From Cognaticolwellia sediminilitoris (GTDB taxonomy: Bacteria; Pseudomonadota; Gammaproteobacteria; Enterobacterales; Alteromonadaceae), in assembly GCA_002104535.1 (NCBI GenBank), contig NBOG01000004.1:186001-250000 (forward strand): a stretch of DNA of 64,000 nt, written 5' to 3'. The stretch's first letter is position 1. Each line of letters begins with the position of its first letter. Below the pieces are notes generated by a model. That model saw nothing but the letters and a program-made list of their open reading frames with translations. It searched no databases and was not told the DNA's origin. The translations under genes were made by a program, and so were the position numbers. Positions 18,260 through 25,358 of this stretch are shown here, one piece after another.

Positions 18260-20773
18260 TCAATTCACATACCAGTAGGGTCTAATATTGTCTCGATAAC
18301 TTATCACTTCAATACCTGATTTACTGGCATCTGCGGTAGACACCGCATCAGGCATATTAAATATAAACGTCACCATGCCAAGCTCTGCAGTATTAAAGGG
18401 GCGAATATCAAATTGGCTATATCGGTTTTGTATTTCTGCTGAAGGCATTTTCCAGCGATTTAAATACCCCGCACTAAAGACGACATATTTAGGGGCCACA
18501 GCGGCTAAAAATCGCGGGCTTGAAGACGACTTTGAACCATGGTGTGGCGCAATCAGCAGATCACTTGTCAGTTTTTTCTCCATACCTGAAACACTTAACA
18601 GTCTATTTTCCTGTTTTATTGAAATATCCCCGGGTAATAACACGCGGTGAAAACCATCACTAATTGTTACTACACAGGAATCGTCGTTTTTATCACCTTT
18701 AGCTTGGGTCGGCGACAACATTTCAAATGTTAGTCCTTGCCATGTAAAGTGCTGTCCAGCGATACAGGCTCTGTCGGGCATTAAGGCTTCATCATTTGCA
18801 ATCACTTGCTTTATATCGATTGCTGAGCGCAAAGCATTCAAGCTACCGGCATGGTCATTATCATTATGGCTAATAATGACACCATCAATAGACTTATAAC
18901 CATGATGCTTTAAATAAGGTATTAGTGCCGCATCGGCCATATTAAAGCCACTCGGGTAGCTCGCTCCCGTATCGTAAATAAATACATGGCGATTTTTTTC
19001 AATCACAATAGCTAAACCATGGCCGACATCAAGCACTGATAATTGCCAACCCTTGTTATGCTGTGTTTGATAAATATCTAAGCTAAAAGTAATTAAAAAC
19101 AAACTAAGTACCGCGAGAACTTTTCCTTTAGAAATTCGAAAATATAGCGCCAGCGCAATGATGATAAACAGCAACAATAAAGCCTGAATTTGTTGCTGTG
19201 ATACTGCTAAAACTGCCCACTTTAGATCTGTTAAATAGCTTAGCCATTGCCACACTATCGTTAAACTTAACAATGCCAAATCAATAAAAAACTGCGACAT
19301 GCCTAAACTAAAGGGAACACAAATAACTGCCAGCAGGGTTAATGGAATAACCGAAATACTCATTAAAGGTACGGCAACAATATTGGCGAAGAATGCCGCT
19401 AACGGCAGTTGATAGTTTAATGAAGCGGCTATCGGTAACATTGCCAAAGTTAACGCAAATTGCATCATCACTAACGTTTTCAACCAATGTAGTGAACCTA
19501 CGCCCAGCTTTTGTAATGAGTTAAGAAATGTATTGTTGTATGTATTTTGTGACTCTGTTTCTATCTTACTATCATGCGTTGTATTAATTTTTAAAACTAA
19601 AGTTTTACCGCCACTTTGCTCTGATTCGACTGCCTTCATGGTAAAACGAGAAAATGTCGCAAAAATTATGACCAACGCGGATATCGACAACCAAAAGCTG
19701 GCACTAAGTAAGCTCAATGGCCAAATAATGATAATGAATACAATAGCGAATAGAAACCAGCGCAATAATGACACCTGAATACCGGAAAACTTCAGTAACC
19801 AGAAAAGCAGCAACATCACTAAAGCGCGCAGTGTCGGAATAGAAAACCCCGCCAAATAGGCGTAATACCAAGCCATAAAGCAACTAAATAGTACTGGCAG
19901 ATAACGCACATTTAAAGTCATCAAGCTTAATCGCCAAGATTTAGGCAAGATAAAAATTAAGGGTAGAAAGCCAATAATTGCCCTTATAAAAACCAAACTT
20001 GCAAATGCAACAATGCCGATATGAAGGCCTGAAATGGCGATAAGATGTTGGGTTGCTGTAGCCGATAATACTTGCCAATGCTCAGAACTAAGCTTACCTC
20101 GTTCTCCAAACCCTAAGGCTAAAATTAATCCTCCTAGCGGTTCGGCAACTAATATTGTTTCTATTTTTAGGTATAATTCTTGTCGCCAGCTTGGCTTTGA
20201 ATTTAATAATACATTGTTCTTTTCAATGAGGTTTTGCGATGTAGGCTTTTTATCTGCTTTGACATAACCTGTAGCAACTATTTGTTTTTGCAGTAGCCAC
20301 ACTTGGTAATTAAATCCCCCGACATTAGCCAAACCATGAGCAGGTTTTAATTTAACCAACAATTGCCATATTTGTCCTTCCAATAAAGCTTCAGCGGGGG
20401 CTTTCCAACTCAGACGTATTTTAAATTTATTTTCTAATGGTTGTCCTTGCCAGTGGCTAATAAGAAAATTAAATCGACTATTACCCTCCTTTAATTGCAC
20501 AATATTATCGACTTTACCTTGGATCAAAACTGCTTTTTTATGCAGCTCTGTAGAAGCAATATCGTTACTCTGTAACGTGTGTTTATATTGGCTAGCAGCA
20601 ACTAAAACCCATGTAATAGCAAAAATAGCGATAGCAAGCTGGCGAAATTTATGAGTAAATATAAGCAATAGCGAACATAACAAGAATGTTAGCAATAAAG
20701 AAAATGCTGGTACTATAGGCATAAACAATGACAAAATAGCACTGAAAAAAAATGTTAGTAGCCACCATTCCAT
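18260..20773 (-). CDS. comEC: ComEC/Rec2-family DNA internalization protein
   Basis: About 837 residues. An N-terminal hydrophobic block and DUF4131-like soluble part are followed by the polytopic Competence domain (HLIAISGLHIGIVAF; MAWYYAYLAGFSIPTLRALVML). A C-terminal metallo-beta-lactamase domain shows DVGHGLAIVIE and SHNDNDHAGSL, with PHHGSKSS later. It forms the inner-membrane channel for transforming DNA. A start at 20773 (MEWWLL) is preferred, because the longer frame from 20797 would leave only 18 bases to the divergent gene. Whether the cell is transformable cannot be judged here. Confidence 0.93.
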   Translation of the reverse strand: MEWWLLTFFFSAILSLFMPIVPAFSLLLTFLLCSLLLIFTHKFRQLAIAIFAITWVLVAASQYKHTLQSNDIASTELHKKAVLIQGKVDNIVQLKEGNSRFNFLISHWQGQPLENKFKIRLSWKAPAEALLEGQIWQLLVKLKPAHGLANVGGFNYQVWLLQKQIVATGYVKADKKPTSQNLIEKNNVLLNSKPSWRQELYLKIETILVAEPLGGLILALGFGERGKLSSEHWQVLSATATQHLIAISGLHIGIVAFASLVFIRAIIGFLPLIFILPKSWRLSLMTLNVRYLPVLFSCFMAWYYAYLAGFSIPTLRALVMLLLFWLLKFSGIQVSLLRWFLFAIVFIIIIWPLSLLSASFWLSISALVIIFATFSRFTMKAVESEQSGGKTLVLKINTTHDSKIETESQNTYNNTFLNSLQKLGVGSLHWLKTLVMMQFALTLAMLPIAASLNYQLPLAAFFANIVAVPLMSISVIPLTLLAVICVPFSLGMSQFFIDLALLSLTIVWQWLSYLTDLKWAVLAVSQQQIQALLLLFIIIALALYFRISKGKVLAVLSLFLITFSLDIYQTQHNKGWQLSVLDVGHGLAIVIEKNRHVFIYDTGASYPSGFNMADAALIPYLKHHGYKSIDGVIISHNDNDHAGSLNALRSAIDIKQVIANDEALMPDRACIAGQHFTWQGLTFEMLSPTQAKGDKNDDSCVVTISDGFHRVLLPGDISIKQENRLLSVSGMEKKLTSDLLIAPHHGSKSSSSPRFLAAVAPKYVVFSAGYLNRWKMPSAEIQNRYSQFDIRPFNTAELGMVTFIFNMPDAVSTADASKSGIEVISYRDNIRPYWYVN

Positions 20774-20815
20774 AGTGATCAATTTCCATTTAACCATTTA
20801 AAATTAAGTAAGTTT

Positions 20816-21331
20816 ATGCCGAAAAAAATGATTCAGCGCCTGATGCCAGATCATCAAACGATTAAAAACAATAAGCACTTGAAAATATTCGGCGCTTTGC
20901 TCCATAACGCCAATTTATGGCACCTTAATCGCCGTTCAGTAAGTAAAGCCTTTGCTGTTGGATTATTCTTTGCCTTTATCCCTGTGCCTTTTCAAATGGT
21001 TTTAGCGGCAGGCTTTGCAATTATAGTACATGCAAACCTTCCTTTAGCCGTTGCCTTGGTTTGGATCACTAACCCTTTGACTATGCCAGCAATTTTTTAC
21101 GCATGTTACGTGGTTGGTACTTGGATTATAGGAGTGCCAACCAGAAAGTTCGCTTTTGAAGCCAGTTGGCAATGGCTAGTTGATAGCATTTCGACTATTG
21201 GCCCAGCGTTTATTCTTGGTTGTGGTGTGCTTGCCACGCTTTTTTCAATCTTAGGTTATTTGGTAATAAATGCATTTTGGCGTTATTCGGTAGCAAAAGA
21301 ATGGCAAAAACGTCAAGATAAAAGAAGTTAA
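20816..21331 (+). CDS. DUF2062 domain membrane protein
   Basis: A 171-residue protein with the DUF2062 pattern: NANLWHLNRRSVSKAFAVGLFFAFIPVPFQM, then LPLAVALVWITNPLTMP, and a C-terminal pair of helices. The wide occurrence of this family next to comEC/msbA in gammaproteobacteria fits the context. Function unknown. Transcribed away from comEC. Confidence 0.88.
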   Translation: MPKKMIQRLMPDHQTIKNNKHLKIFGALLHNANLWHLNRRSVSKAFAVGLFFAFIPVPFQMVLAAGFAIIVHANLPLAVALVWITNPLTMPAIFYACYVVGTWIIGVPTRKFAFEASWQWLVDSISTIGPAFILGCGVLATLFSILGYLVINAFWRYSVAKEWQKRQDKRS

Positions 21332-21739
21332 AAGAAGCTTTTGATGGTTAGTGCAGATATCTTGCTCAAAACTTAAAGTACAATAAATCAGAAATTGAGT
21401 TGTGCTGATACATAAATGGGGATCTCTATGGTCCCTTTTTCTATTCCTCCATCCAAAAACATCAATAAATCAGCCAGTTTATAATAAGTAAAAAATCACG
21501 AAAGAAACCGACGACTATCCAGAAAACAATCACTTAGAATTCATCATGTAATTAAAGTTGGCTCTGCACGCTTAATGTATAAACGACCAATTTAGCTATA
21601 TTTCAATAACGACTAAGTTCATTCCGTGCAATGTATAACCGTATGCCCTACTCAAATTGGTCGCTAATCCGACAATGCGGTTGTTAACTAATTGGCATAG
21701 CGAAGTACATGAACTTGTGAATTGAATGAATAATTAGCT
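21332..21739. other. Intergenic region at the left edge of the accessory island
   Basis: About 400 bases without a coding frame. It contains the decayed REP-like copy E (21651-21680) and the string GTATAACCGTATG just before it. No terminator is obvious after the DUF2062 gene. Confidence 0.5.
21651..21680 (+). repeat. REP-like repeat, decayed copy E
   Basis: ATTGGTCG followed by ATCCGACAATGCGG matches the hairpin half of the family at 22260, 22989, 23591 and 25183. The AAAGAACCTGACC half is missing. Confidence 0.5.
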
Positions 21740-22081
21740 TTAATCGTTTGAACACAATTTGGCATAAATCACCTTCTGCTCTGTTTCAGAAGCACTTTCA
21801 AAACGCTCGAACAGCCCAAACCAATACAATCTTTCGTTCATTGTCATGCCGCCGATACCTGAAATTGCCTGAGTTTTGAAAGCAGACCAGAGTTTATATA
21901 GGTGGCTGTGAGTTTCTTCACTAGCTATCCATGAGTTGCCAAAGAATCTTTCAATGGAGTCAGCCAACTCTACGGCATTCATATTGTCAGATTTCCACTT
22001 GACGAGATGCGAGACAAGACGAGCGACTACTTCATCGTTTTTATATTTTTTCGCTTCTTCAATATATTCGTCGTAATTCAT
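21740..22081 (-). CDS. Hypothetical protein, 113 aa
   Basis: I do not recognise this protein. It is soluble, acidic and helical, opening MNYDEYIEEAKKYKNDE, with no signal peptide, no membrane segment and no obvious catalytic motif. The Trp/Tyr-rich MNERLYWFGLFERFE near the C-terminus may be a structural core. It is the leftmost of six minus-strand genes in a repeat-rich island. The upstream string GCGCGTTATGAAG resembles the 5' boundary of an integron cassette, but no matching attC was found after the gene. Confidence 0.65.
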   Translation of the reverse strand: MNYDEYIEEAKKYKNDEVVARLVSHLVKWKSDNMNAVELADSIERFFGNSWIASEETHSHLYKLWSAFKTQAISGIGGMTMNERLYWFGLFERFESASETEQKVIYAKLCSND

Positions 22082-22108
22082 TTAGACACTTCATAACGCG
22101 CGATTTTC

Positions 22109-22200
22109 GCATCTTTTTGCTCAATCATTGCGCATGTTTATGATTTAAATATTAATATCAAATTTAAGAAATCTTTGCTAGTTAAAGCACTTATAAGCAA
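22109..22200 (-). repeat. Dispersed repeat R, copy 2
   Basis: Together with REP copy A it forms a composite of about 190 bases. The composite recurs, diverged, as REP copy B plus R copy 3. It matches R1 (7150-7234) over about 85 bases. It lies just upstream of the 113-aa gene. Confidence 0.7.
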
Positions 22201-22259
22201 CTCTTCAATTTTATAGCAAAACATTTTTACTATAGGCTATTCTCAATTTGGTCGTTTTA

Positions 22260-22302
22260 TCTGACAAACTGGACATTTCAAAGAACCTGACCCCGCAGTT
22301 CC
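22260..22302 (+). repeat. REP-like repeat, copy A
   Basis: Core ATTTCAAAGAACCTGACCCC then GCAGTTC. The adjacent hairpin half is damaged compared with copies B and D. It lies 63 bases beyond the lipoprotein gene stop codon. Confidence 0.85.
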
Positions 22303-22364
22303 AAAGCCAACTTTTAATTGCTCCAGTGAGTTTACCAATGAAGTTGAGTAACTTTTTTATAAGC

Positions 22365-22832
22365 TCATTTTACATAGCCACAACAATCTTTAATGTCATC
22401 AAAATATACTAGATTATCACTAAAATTAAATTCATATGATGAGTAAACTGAAGCTCTAACACCTGTTGCATTTATTTGACCACCAAACTCAAGAAAATAA
22501 TATTTATTTACTTGAGTTGTAATACTGATTTCTTTACTGGGGGTCAACGCCAAAAAAGGCCATGATATTTTAACCTTATGTACGCCTGGTTCTAAATACA
22601 CCATAGAAAATGAGTTGTATGGCAAAGAAAAGCTTTCCACGCCATCTATATGTGCGGTTACAGGAAATATTAAAGGCGGTACCCATTTTCTATAAACAAT
22701 TAAAACAGCTCTATTTTCATCAGGTTTCAAATTAGATTTCGATGTACTTATATCAGTTTTTTTAGAGGTTTCCGGAGAAGTAACGCATCCTACAATCATA
22801 AAGAGTACAAATAAAATAGTTAGATTTTTCAC
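22365..22832 (-). CDS. DUF2846-like lipoprotein
   Basis: A 155-residue lipoprotein with signal MKNLTILFVLFMIVGC and lipobox IVGC (Cys16). A DUF2846-type beta domain follows: RAVLIVYRKW, then VTAHIDGVESFSLPYNSFS and YLEPGVHKVKISW. It starts at GTG, preceded by a strong GGGAGG six bases upstream. Function unknown; such domains are found on envelope-associated lipoproteins. The gene is flanked on both sides by directly repeated REP+R composites, a cassette-like setting. Confidence 0.75.
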   Translation of the reverse strand: MKNLTILFVLFMIVGCVTSPETSKKTDISTSKSNLKPDENRAVLIVYRKWVPPLIFPVTAHIDGVESFSLPYNSFSMVYLEPGVHKVKISWPFLALTPSKEISITTQVNKYYFLEFGGQINATGVRASVYSSYEFNFSDNLVYFDDIKDCCGYVK

Positions 22833-22860
22833 CTAGCCTCCCTTAGTTAAAACGAATGTC

Positions 22861-22920
22861 CATAATCATCTATTAATATCAAATTTAAGTAGTCGTTGCC
22901 AGTTAAAGAATTTTTAAACT
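22861..22920 (-). repeat. Dispersed repeat R, copy 3
   Basis: On the minus strand it has CTTTAACTGGCAACGA and TTAAATTTGATATTAATA in the same order and spacing as copy 2. It ends about 30 bases upstream of the lipoprotein start. Confidence 0.65.
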
Positions 22921-22988
22921 GCATTGAGATTTTTTATAGGATATGACGGTTCAAGGTTCTATTTTATTGAATAGGTTTGGTCATTTTT

Positions 22989-23030
22989 TCCGACATTGCG
23001 GAAATTTCAAAGAACCTGACCCGCAGTTCG
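22989..23030 (+). repeat. REP-like repeat, copy B
   Basis: Hairpin TTCCG-ACATTG-CGGAA, followed by ATTTCAAAGAACCTGACC and CGCAGTTCG. The stem differs from copy D but stays paired, which suggests the fold matters. Confidence 0.88.
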
Positions 23031-23127
23031 TGAAGGGTATACATGTCATCTTCCTAGATGTAATGATGAGGAGTTTTTCACTAAAACGGGGGAGGAGCAT
23101 GATCCGTCTCAACAGCTTAATACAAAT

Positions 23128-23421
23128 TTAGTCAACGCTGGTACCACAAAACGGGCATACTTTAACTTTTTTGTTTATGACATCTGCTTTCATATAAACC
23201 TCAGTTAATTCAGAGTTACATTCATTACAAAGTATCGCCTTCCTCGTTTGAACAATTGCGATTATGGATAACCCAGCCATTATAGCAATACCAAGAATTA
23301 AATAGTCATCCAAAAGTCCGCCACTTTGGCTTACAATTACCCCCCATCCAATAATTCCAAGTATACTGATTATACCTTGGGTAATTTGCCGCTTTCGTAA
23401 TTCTCTATAGGATTTATTCAT
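23128..23421 (-). CDS. Small membrane protein with C-terminal zinc ribbon
   Basis: About 97 residues. Two membrane helices lie near residues 14-32 and 38-56 (counted from the preferred start). A cytoplasmic zinc ribbon follows, with CNECNSEL and CPFCGTS giving a CxxC...CxxC set. I prefer ATG at 23421 over GTG at 23427 because AGAGGTGA supplies the ribosome site. The same AGGTGAATATG start is shared with the gene at 23708. Function unknown. Confidence 0.72.
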   Translation of the reverse strand: MNKSYRELRKRQITQGIISILGIIGWGVIVSQSGGLLDDYLILGIAIMAGLSIIAIVQTRKAILCNECNSELTEVYMKADVINKKVKVCPFCGTSVD

Positions 23422-23590
23422 ATTCACCTCTAGCTCAGAAACTAAGTAATGCGTGGCTAAACCTGAGTGTAATTGCCGTTACATGAGTCGTTACAGAATG
23501 TCCGCTGATAGGCTCAATCTGACACTAAGATTTTTCATGTGGTTACGTCAACTATGAGCCTTCAATCCGAGCCAATGAATTTTGTCGTTT

Positions 23591-23634
23591 GATCCGACTT
23601 TGCAGACATTTCAAAGAACCTGACTCCGCAGTTC
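23591..23634 (+). repeat. REP-like repeat, copy C
   Basis: GATCCGACTTTGCAGAC, then ATTTCAAAGAACCTGACTCC and GCAGTTCG. It lies where the second half of the attC after the 23708 gene would be expected. Confidence 0.87.
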
Positions 23635-23684
23635 GTAGAGGTTCATCGCTATTAAAATTTACAATAAATAGCTAAATTTTACTA

Positions 23685-23712
23685 GTTGTCCACCTCTGGG
23701 GGTGTTGTTAGG
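23685..23712 (-). other. Half attC-like site (R''-L'' arm only)
   Basis: On the minus strand CCTAACAACACC overlaps the stop codon of the preceding gene and opens like a VCR-type attC arm. No complementary right arm follows; instead REP copy C is found about 50 bases on. The cassette's own 5' end (GTTGTTT) shares AACAAC complementarity with this arm. Confidence 0.45.
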
Positions 23713-24118
23713 ATTTTTGGGCAATAACCTTTTTTAATACGAAGAATATAATTAATAAGTACAGAATAGTCGCAACATGCTTAGCAACAACCTTAAATGG
23801 TGCTTGAGCTTCATATGCAAGTAACCCATCTGTAATTGGCATAACAACCGCAAATAATGCGCCCCACATTAAAACAATATAATTTCGAGTATATAAAAGA
23901 TAGCCAAAAATTAAGGTAATAAAGATTGTACGTGAACCATATATTTTCACCCAATCAGCGTCCACATAAGAAAAAAGTTCAGTGCCTCTGACGACAGAAA
24001 ACATGGCTGGGTCAATGAAAGCAAAAGTACCATAAAAACCCTGCAACAAAATTATGAGTGCGACTAATACGAAACTTACTTTTTCCAATTTGGTACTTTT
24101 ATTCATCATAATATCCAT
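23708..24118 (-). CDS. Four-helix membrane protein, integron-cassette gene
   Basis: About 136 residues with four predicted membrane helices (VSFVLVALIILLQGFYG; TIFITLIFGYLLY; IVLMWGALFAVVMPITDGLL; ILYLLIIFFVL). The layout is compatible with DUF4267/DUF4345-type proteins, but I cannot assign the family firmly. ATG at 24118 is preferred, with AGGTGA upstream. Its 5' side is bounded by attC2 and its stop codon sits in a CCTAAC arm, so it fits a mobile cassette. Function unknown. Confidence 0.72.
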   Translation of the reverse strand: MDIMMNKSTKLEKVSFVLVALIILLQGFYGTFAFIDPAMFSVVRGTELFSYVDADWVKIYGSRTIFITLIFGYLLYTRNYIVLMWGALFAVVMPITDGLLAYEAQAPFKVVAKHVATILYLLIIFFVLKKVIAQKS

Positions 24119-24138
24119 ATTCACCTAAATAATAGAAA

Positions 24139-24233
24139 AAACAACGCCCCATTCAGAGGCTAAAATTGATGGCCGAAAATAGCGAGGCACGAGCAACGGC
24201 CAGCTGCTTTAGTCCTTTGCATGACTTATAGTA
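24139..24233 (-). other. attC-like recombination site 2 (somewhat degenerate)
   Basis: On the minus strand it ends GGGGCGTTG and has long imperfect arms (AAGGACTAAA / TTTTAGCCT and GGCCG / CGGCC) around a loop. The R'' end reads CTATAAG instead of ending AAC. The site starts three bases after the stop codon of the 81-aa gene. The 10 bases GTACTATAAG match 7 of 10 to the reverse complement of that cassette's own 5' end. Confidence 0.7.
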
Positions 24234-24236
24234 CTT

Positions 24237-24482
24237 TTAGTCACCCTTTCCGTTACGATTCTTCTTCTCTCTGATAATTATTCCCATACAAATAAGAAAA
24301 ATACCACCACCATATTTTTTAATAATTTCAATTTTAAATAGGGTTGGGGATTCTGATTCTTTTATATTCATTCCTACTCGAGTATCTTCACCATCATTAC
24401 TATCTCGATCAGCCATATAAATACTAGATAACCCTAGAAGAATAAGTAATAAACGCAACTTCGATAGTTTAGATATTTGCAT
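24237..24482 (-). CDS. Hypothetical 81-aa membrane protein, integron-cassette gene
   Basis: I do not recognise this protein. A first helix (LRLLLILLGLSSIYMA) and a second (YGGGIFLICMGIIIR) bracket an acidic soluble stretch (SNDGEDTRV). The C-terminus is basic. The start codon lies only a few bases after the GTTAGAG boundary of attC1, and attC2 follows the stop codon directly. This is the tight packing of an integron gene cassette without its own promoter. Confidence 0.65.
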   Translation of the reverse strand: MQISKLSKLRLLLILLGLSSIYMADRDSNDGEDTRVGMNIKESESPTLFKIEIIKKYGGGIFLICMGIIIREKKNRNGKGD

Positions 24483-24486
24483 AGAA

Positions 24487-24559
24487 CTCTAACGCCCCAA
24501 TATGCCGACGAAAACGAGCGCAGCGAGTTGAGGTCGGAATAATTGGTTTGTTATGTTGC
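24487..24559 (-). other. attC recombination site 1 (well formed)
   Basis: On the minus strand the arms read TAACAAACCAAT...TTCCGAC and GTCGG...ATTGGGGCGTTA. These are imperfect inverted repeats around a loop holding CTCGCTGCGCTCG. The R' end is GTTAGAG. The R'' end GCAACATAAC is a perfect 10-base complement of GTTATGTTGC, the 5' end of the same cassette near 25007. That is what attC recombination in the circular form requires. Confidence 0.85.
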
Positions 24560-24561
24560 GA

Positions 24562-24987
24562 TTACTGAAGACCATAATGTTCATTTAACCTCTCCTCGAT
24601 ATGACAAGGATCCCAAGCTGCCGCAACTTCTAAGTGTTGGCATTCTTCTTTGGTAGCAGGAACTTCATTCATCCATGTATGATCCACAATACTATATTTG
24701 CCATTAATCATATCTTTCTTGTAGTAGTAAGGTTTAGTTTTGAATCTATCGTTAAGTTCAACCTTTCCCGCTATCGGCCAACCATTTTTACCAATGCCAT
24801 ATTTCATTACCGTAACTTCGAACAAAATAGGTAATGAGACTATTTCTTCTGGGTTTAGTTTTTCAGTATCGCAATAATCTACTACAGCCAATCGCTCAGT
24901 TAATGTAACAACACCGTAGCAGTGTTTGTTGTCTCCAACAGGGATCTCTATGTAATTCCCAGGAGTCCAATGTTTACGAGTTGTCAT
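24562..24987 (-). CDS. Imm26-like immunity protein, integron-cassette gene
   Basis: A 141-residue soluble protein. The N-terminal pattern W.PGNYIEIPVGDNKHCYGVV and the C-terminal ATKEECQHLEVAAAWDP...IEERLNEHYG match immunity protein 26 (PF15428) as I know it. Such proteins neutralise polymorphic toxins, but no toxin gene lies nearby, so it would protect against incoming toxins or be an orphan. The gene is bounded by attC1 after the stop codon and by GTTATGTTGC before the start. Family recognition is by motif only. Confidence 0.78.
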   Translation of the reverse strand: MTTRKHWTPGNYIEIPVGDNKHCYGVVTLTERLAVVDYCDTEKLNPEEIVSLPILFEVTVMKYGIGKNGWPIAGKVELNDRFKTKPYYYKKDMINGKYSIVDHTWMNEVPATKEECQHLEVAAAWDPCHIEERLNEHYGLQ

Positions 24988-25358
24988 ACATTCTCAAGCA
25001 ACATAACAGCTTATTACGTATACGGCTCAGTAATATCCGTTTCATAATTTTTTATTTAATTCACATTAATATCCCATAACTTCAAAGCATTAGAAACCAT
25101 TGTAATCAACTTTTTTATCAAAAATGGTGTATTACTATGCCCGCGCAGTAATATCCGTCATAGAAAAAAGTATTAATTACAACGGAACTGCGGGGTCAGG
25201 TTCTTTGAAATGTCCGCAAAGTCGGATCACTTGTCACTAGATAAGTAAGGGATTATGTCCGCTTAAAATCTTAACTGAACACCTAGCTCCCAAATACCAT
25301 AATGGCCCAATTTTAGTCTCATTTGATATTCAAAACTTACTGAGTTTCTGAATGACTA
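24988..25358. other. Intergenic region at the right edge of the island
   Basis: Holds the 5' boundary of the Imm26 cassette (near 25001-25010) and a 13-bp direct repeat CAGTAATATCCGT at 25028-25040 and 25146-25158. It also holds the inverted REP copy D. No integrase gene or attI site is recognisable. Confidence 0.6.
25183..25229 (-). repeat. REP-like repeat, copy D (inverted, best preserved)
   Basis: On the minus strand it reads GATCCGACTTTGCGGAC, then ATTTCAAAGAACCTGACCCC and GCAGTTC. The TCCG / CGGA hairpin is intact. It is opposite in orientation to copies A, B and C. Confidence 0.88.

Noticed and set aside
21627-21690. Possible further attC site after the 113-aa gene (TTAACAACCGCAT ... 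GTATAACC)
   Set aside because: The arms match poorly and much of the similarity is explained by the decayed REP-like copy E.
25028-25158. Two copies of CAGTAATATCCGT as a CRISPR or target-site duplication
   Set aside because: Only two copies and no transposase or spacers; recorded as a plain direct repeat.
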